NCBI RefSeq assembly: GCF_000372725.1
Contig: NW_005201192.1
Span: 622,378 to 686,377 of the forward strand
Direction: 5' to 3'
DNA: 64,000 bases
From: Emiliania huxleyi CCMP1516
Lineage: Eukaryota; Haptophyta; Isochrysidales; Noelaerhabdaceae
How positions within the stretch are numbered: position 1 is the stretch's first letter; the number at the start of each line of letters is the position of its first letter. Of the stretch, positions 61,436-64,000 are shown in pieces. Under the pieces are notes generated by a model. That model saw only the letters and a program-made list of their open reading frames with translations. It did not search any database and was not told where the DNA came from. The position numbers were made by a program, and so were the translations under genes.

Positions 61436-63190
61436 ATCCGTACGTGAAGGGTGGAGGGGCCCGTCCGCGGAGCTAGGCGGCGTGGGCGCCCCCCACTGGG
61501 TGGGGCCGAGGCTAAGTCCTAAGAGGACGTCCGTCTGCCGCTTGCTTCGTCGTTGACCCATTTGGCACGCCCAGGGGATTTAACCCAGTCGGCACGCGCA
61601 TTGCGCGCCTGCTTGTTGATGTTTCCGGCGTCGCCCGCCACCGCCGCCATGGAGATCTGCTGCGTGTGGTGGACGACGAAGGAGGAGGCGCTCGCCGACG
61701 CCGCCCCGTACACCGTCCGGTCCGTGTTGGTGCCCGCCGCTTCCTTGGCGAACACGTGGAGGAACTGCTTGGTGGGCGGCGCAATGCCACCCAAAGTTTC
61801 CACGAGCACCAGCCGCGTCATGGCTTTCTTGACCCACTTTGCGTCGTAGTACTGCGCCCCCGTCCACTTCCAGGAGCCTACATCCGTCTTGATCCATCCC
61901 TTTCCATACGCGTGGTCTTTGACCCATCCCTTTCCAGTCGAGTGGTCGAGCGGTCCGTCCACCTGACGGCCACGCTCCTTGCACCCCACGACCGCCGGCA
62001 ACGCCTTGTCCAGCGTGTTTCCAAACCCGTAGAGGTGGCCCACCGACGCCACATTGCCACCTTTGTCCCACGAGCCCCTCCCCGCCGTCGTCGACTTGAT
62101 GAGCGAGTTTTAGCACTTGACCTCGTAATGCACGTCCCGCATCGTGGCGAAGTCACCGCCGAGCTCGCAGATGTCAGTCACGGACGTGTCGTTGAGCTTG
62201 AGGTGCCGCGTCACCTCGGGCTTTTCCTTTCCCCGAGGATGATGCTGCCAACCGAGCGCGCCCGGATGGCATTCTGGGCGGCCCTTAGCACCCCGTTGTG
62301 CTTGGAGGTGCGGTCGCCTTTGTTGGAGTTGGCGAGGGAGTCGCCCTTTTGTACTCTCCCACCGTGACGTGCACGCCCGCGGCGGCCTTCTCGACGAGAG
62401 TGGGCGCAATCACCGACAAGTAGAGCCTGTGCCTGCGCTGTATCGCCGTCAGGAACATCGCCGACACCATCTTCGTGTGGTGGAGTCCATCAGGGCGCAT
62501 GTCGAGCCATCCAGCGGCGCCGAACTGGGAGATCGAGATGTAGCGAGTCGCCTCCCTGGACTTAATCGCCTCCGACTGCGGCGTGTTTTTGTCCATCTCC
62601 TCGCACGCCGCCAGGCACGCGATCCACGCTTCGTGGGCCCCGACAGCAGCGAGCGTGCCCTGTTTCGGGACTGGAGAGGTGCTCTGCTGCGTAGAGAGGT
62701 CGCCAATAGGCGGGATGCGCTGCGCCGACGGCAGCATGGACGGACGACAGAAGCGGCCAAGCTCGTACGTGTGGCAGAGGCCAAACTCCTTGTCTTGTGC
62801 ACGCACCGCGTAGATGCGCGCGACATCGCCACGCCGTTGGCTAATGTCATTGTAGTGCTGCGCAAAGTGCTGCAGCATCGGCACTGTCTCTTCCCCTGCC
62901 TGCCACCGGGGAGAAGGGGCATGCCCCGCAGTGCGACGGTGTCACGTAGTGACGGGTAGACCGAGAGGACAGCGGCCGCAAAGCTCGCATCCGCCGTTTG
63001 TGCGTGCCCGCCGAGGCCGCAGCCACCGAAGCGCCCGGCCGTCCTGCTGGGCCTCCGCCCAGGCCTGGTCGATCGATGAGCTCCTGCGGGCTGTGGCCCG
63101 CCTCAGCCAGCAGCACGAACGACTTCTTGAGCGCCGGCTCCACCACTTCCTCGAGCACTGGCCGGACCACACACGGGTACATCGTGAACA
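61436..63190 (-). mobile_element. LINE-like retroelement copy (3' part), same family as 4919-6682
   Basis: Minus-strand frames give REATRYISISQFGAAGW, EKEKPEVTRHLKLNDTS, ICELGG and DVHYEVKC, then GHLYGFGNTLDKALPAVVG, AQYYDAKWVKKAMTRLVLVE and a NINKQARNARADWVKS end. These align block by block with the element at 4919-6682. Several phase changes show it is not intact. The 3' tail (61436-61475) equals that at about 51890-51930. The 5' limit near 63190 is uncertain. It lies head-on to the Mpv17-family gene. Confidence 0.75.
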
Positions 63191-63327
63191 CAAGGCTTCG
63201 CCTTTTTTTCAAGAAAAATCGTTCTCGAATTCGATTCCATGAATTCGTAGGCGCCAGAAAAGAATCTTACAACCAAACTCCCTCGCACAACACAGAAAAG
63301 AAACTCGCTGGGCTTCGTCGCGACTGT

Positions 63328-64000
63328 ATGGCCTCACTGCTGGCCCGCTACCTGCGCGCGTCGCAGTCACGGCCCGTGGCAGTGCAGTTTGCCACCGGCG
63401 CTCTGGTCATGGCCGCCGGCGACGCCACCACGCAAGCAGCCGTCGAGCGGCAAGCGCTGTTCGACCCTCAGCGCAATGCGACGGCGGCCGTCTTCAACGG
63501 CGGCGTCAGCCCGGCTCTGTATAAGTGGTACGGTCTCCTGGACCGAGTGTGGCCAGGCTCCGCGCTCCGCCAGCTCGCGCCGAAGCTCCTTCTGAACCAA
63601 GCCGTCTCGTCGTCCCTCATCAGCCCGAGCTTCCTCTGCTGGAGCTCGTGTGTCGAAGCGGCATTGGCCGGACGTCTGAGTGCCGCGTCGGGACGCGCAA
63701 AGGTGGCGTCCGATACCTATCAGCGGCTGCGTGCGGACGTGAGACGCATCGTCTGCACCTCCTTCATGCTGTGGCTGCCGGTGACGCCGTCGCACTGCCG
63801 CGCCGCCCTGTCGTGCAAATTCACCGCTCGCCTGTGCCGCGTAGGCCAACGCGATCAACTTTGTTTTCGTGCCGCCGCATCTGCGCATCGCATTCATGTC
63901 CGTCGTGGCGTGCGGCTGGGGCGGATTCCTCTCGTACGTGGCTCATCGCGAGATGGAGCAGGACGAGCAAACGACCAGCAGTACTGTCTCCGGCCCAGCG
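63328..64000 (+). CDS. Mpv17/PMP22-family membrane protein (3' end outside window)
   Basis: Small four-helix protein of the peroxisomal or mitochondrial inner membrane. ATG at 63328: MASLLARYLRASQSRPVAVQ, then GALVMAAGDATTQAAVERQA, GGVSPALYKWYGLLDRVWPG and LLLNQAVSSSLISPSFLCW. Intron 63781-63844 (GT-AG) joins FMLWLP to ANAINFVFVPPHLRIAFMSV and CGWGGFLSYVAHRE, the hallmark C-terminal signature. The stop is not reached before the window ends. Confidence 0.92.
   Translation, partial: MASLLARYLRASQSRPVAVQFATGALVMAAGDATTQAAVERQALFDPQRNATAAVFNGGVSPALYKWYGLLDRVWPGSALRQLAPKLLLNQAVSSSLISPSFLCWSSCVEAALAGRLSAASGRAKVASDTYQRLRADVRRIVCTSFMLWLPVTPSHCRAALSCKFTARLCRVGQRDQLCFRAAASAHRIHVRRGVRLGRIPLVRGSSRDGAGRANDQQYCLRPS

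Overview
The window is nuclear DNA of a GC-rich unicellular eukaryote. A marine alga, most likely a haptophyte or a similar intron-bearing phytoplankter, is my best inference. The evidence is spliced genes for eukaryotic machinery (DNA primase small subunit, RPA2, SF3A1, MED20, ATG4, a Sec63-like J protein), a TTAGGG interstitial telomeric tract, extreme GC-biased codon use, a secreted protein of a type I associate with marine algae, and very heavy loads of simple repeats and mobile DNA. Species cannot be fixed from sequence alone. A 100-N gap at 32967-33066 shows this is a draft scaffold.

Layout. 1-3.2 kb: 3' end of mevalonate kinase (+) and a TruA-type pseudouridine synthase (-). 3.4-6.7 kb: nested mobile elements (a LINE-like fragment split by a DNA-transposon-like element, then a second LINE-like copy bounded by a 17-bp target duplication). 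6.9-12.3 kb: small secreted protein, dispersed repeats, a RING-finger gene and a telomere-repeat tract. 12.7-19.3 kb: short-chain dehydrogenase, an unknown charged ORF, a short element with 14-bp target duplication, a small secreted protein and SF3A1. 20-25.4 kb: a repeat-derived upstream region, primase and a large secreted protein. 25.4-27.4 kb: composite repeats. 27.4-31.3 kb: a GBP-type GTPase/arginine-methyltransferase fusion ORF and a HAD hydrolase. 32.5-33.07 kb: a low-GC fragment of succinate dehydrogenase flavoprotein running into the gap, probably foreign. 33.9-38.5 kb: a long two-module membrane glycosyltransferase. 38.6-41.1 kb: two foldback/MITE-like elements. 41.7-46.5 kb: MED20 fused to an alpha/beta hydrolase, convergent with a TrmA/Trm2 tRNA methyltransferase. 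46.8-52 kb: unknown ORFs and more mobile DNA. 52.1-58.9 kb: ATG4, RPA2, a second copy of the 0.85-kb transposon, and a Sec63-like gene. 59-64 kb: minisatellites, a DNAJC17-WW gene, another LINE-like copy and the start of an Mpv17/PMP22-family gene.

How the genes fit together. The genes are scattered housekeeping functions: isoprenoid synthesis, tRNA modification (two enzymes), splicing (SF3A1, DNAJC17), replication (primase, RPA2), transcription (MED20), autophagy (ATG4), ER translocation and Golgi glycosylation. No operon-like pathway is seen. The unifying theme is intron biology. About fourteen introns can be placed as GC-AG, because the spliced protein then matches its family. Several have the 5' splice sequence repeated at the start of the downstream exon. 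Introns in two genes are built from tandem copies of a unit that itself looks like the GC-type 5' splice site. Five introns in three genes carry CACGTCC/CATGTCC-type repeats against the 3' splice site. This is the strongest candidate here for something undescribed.
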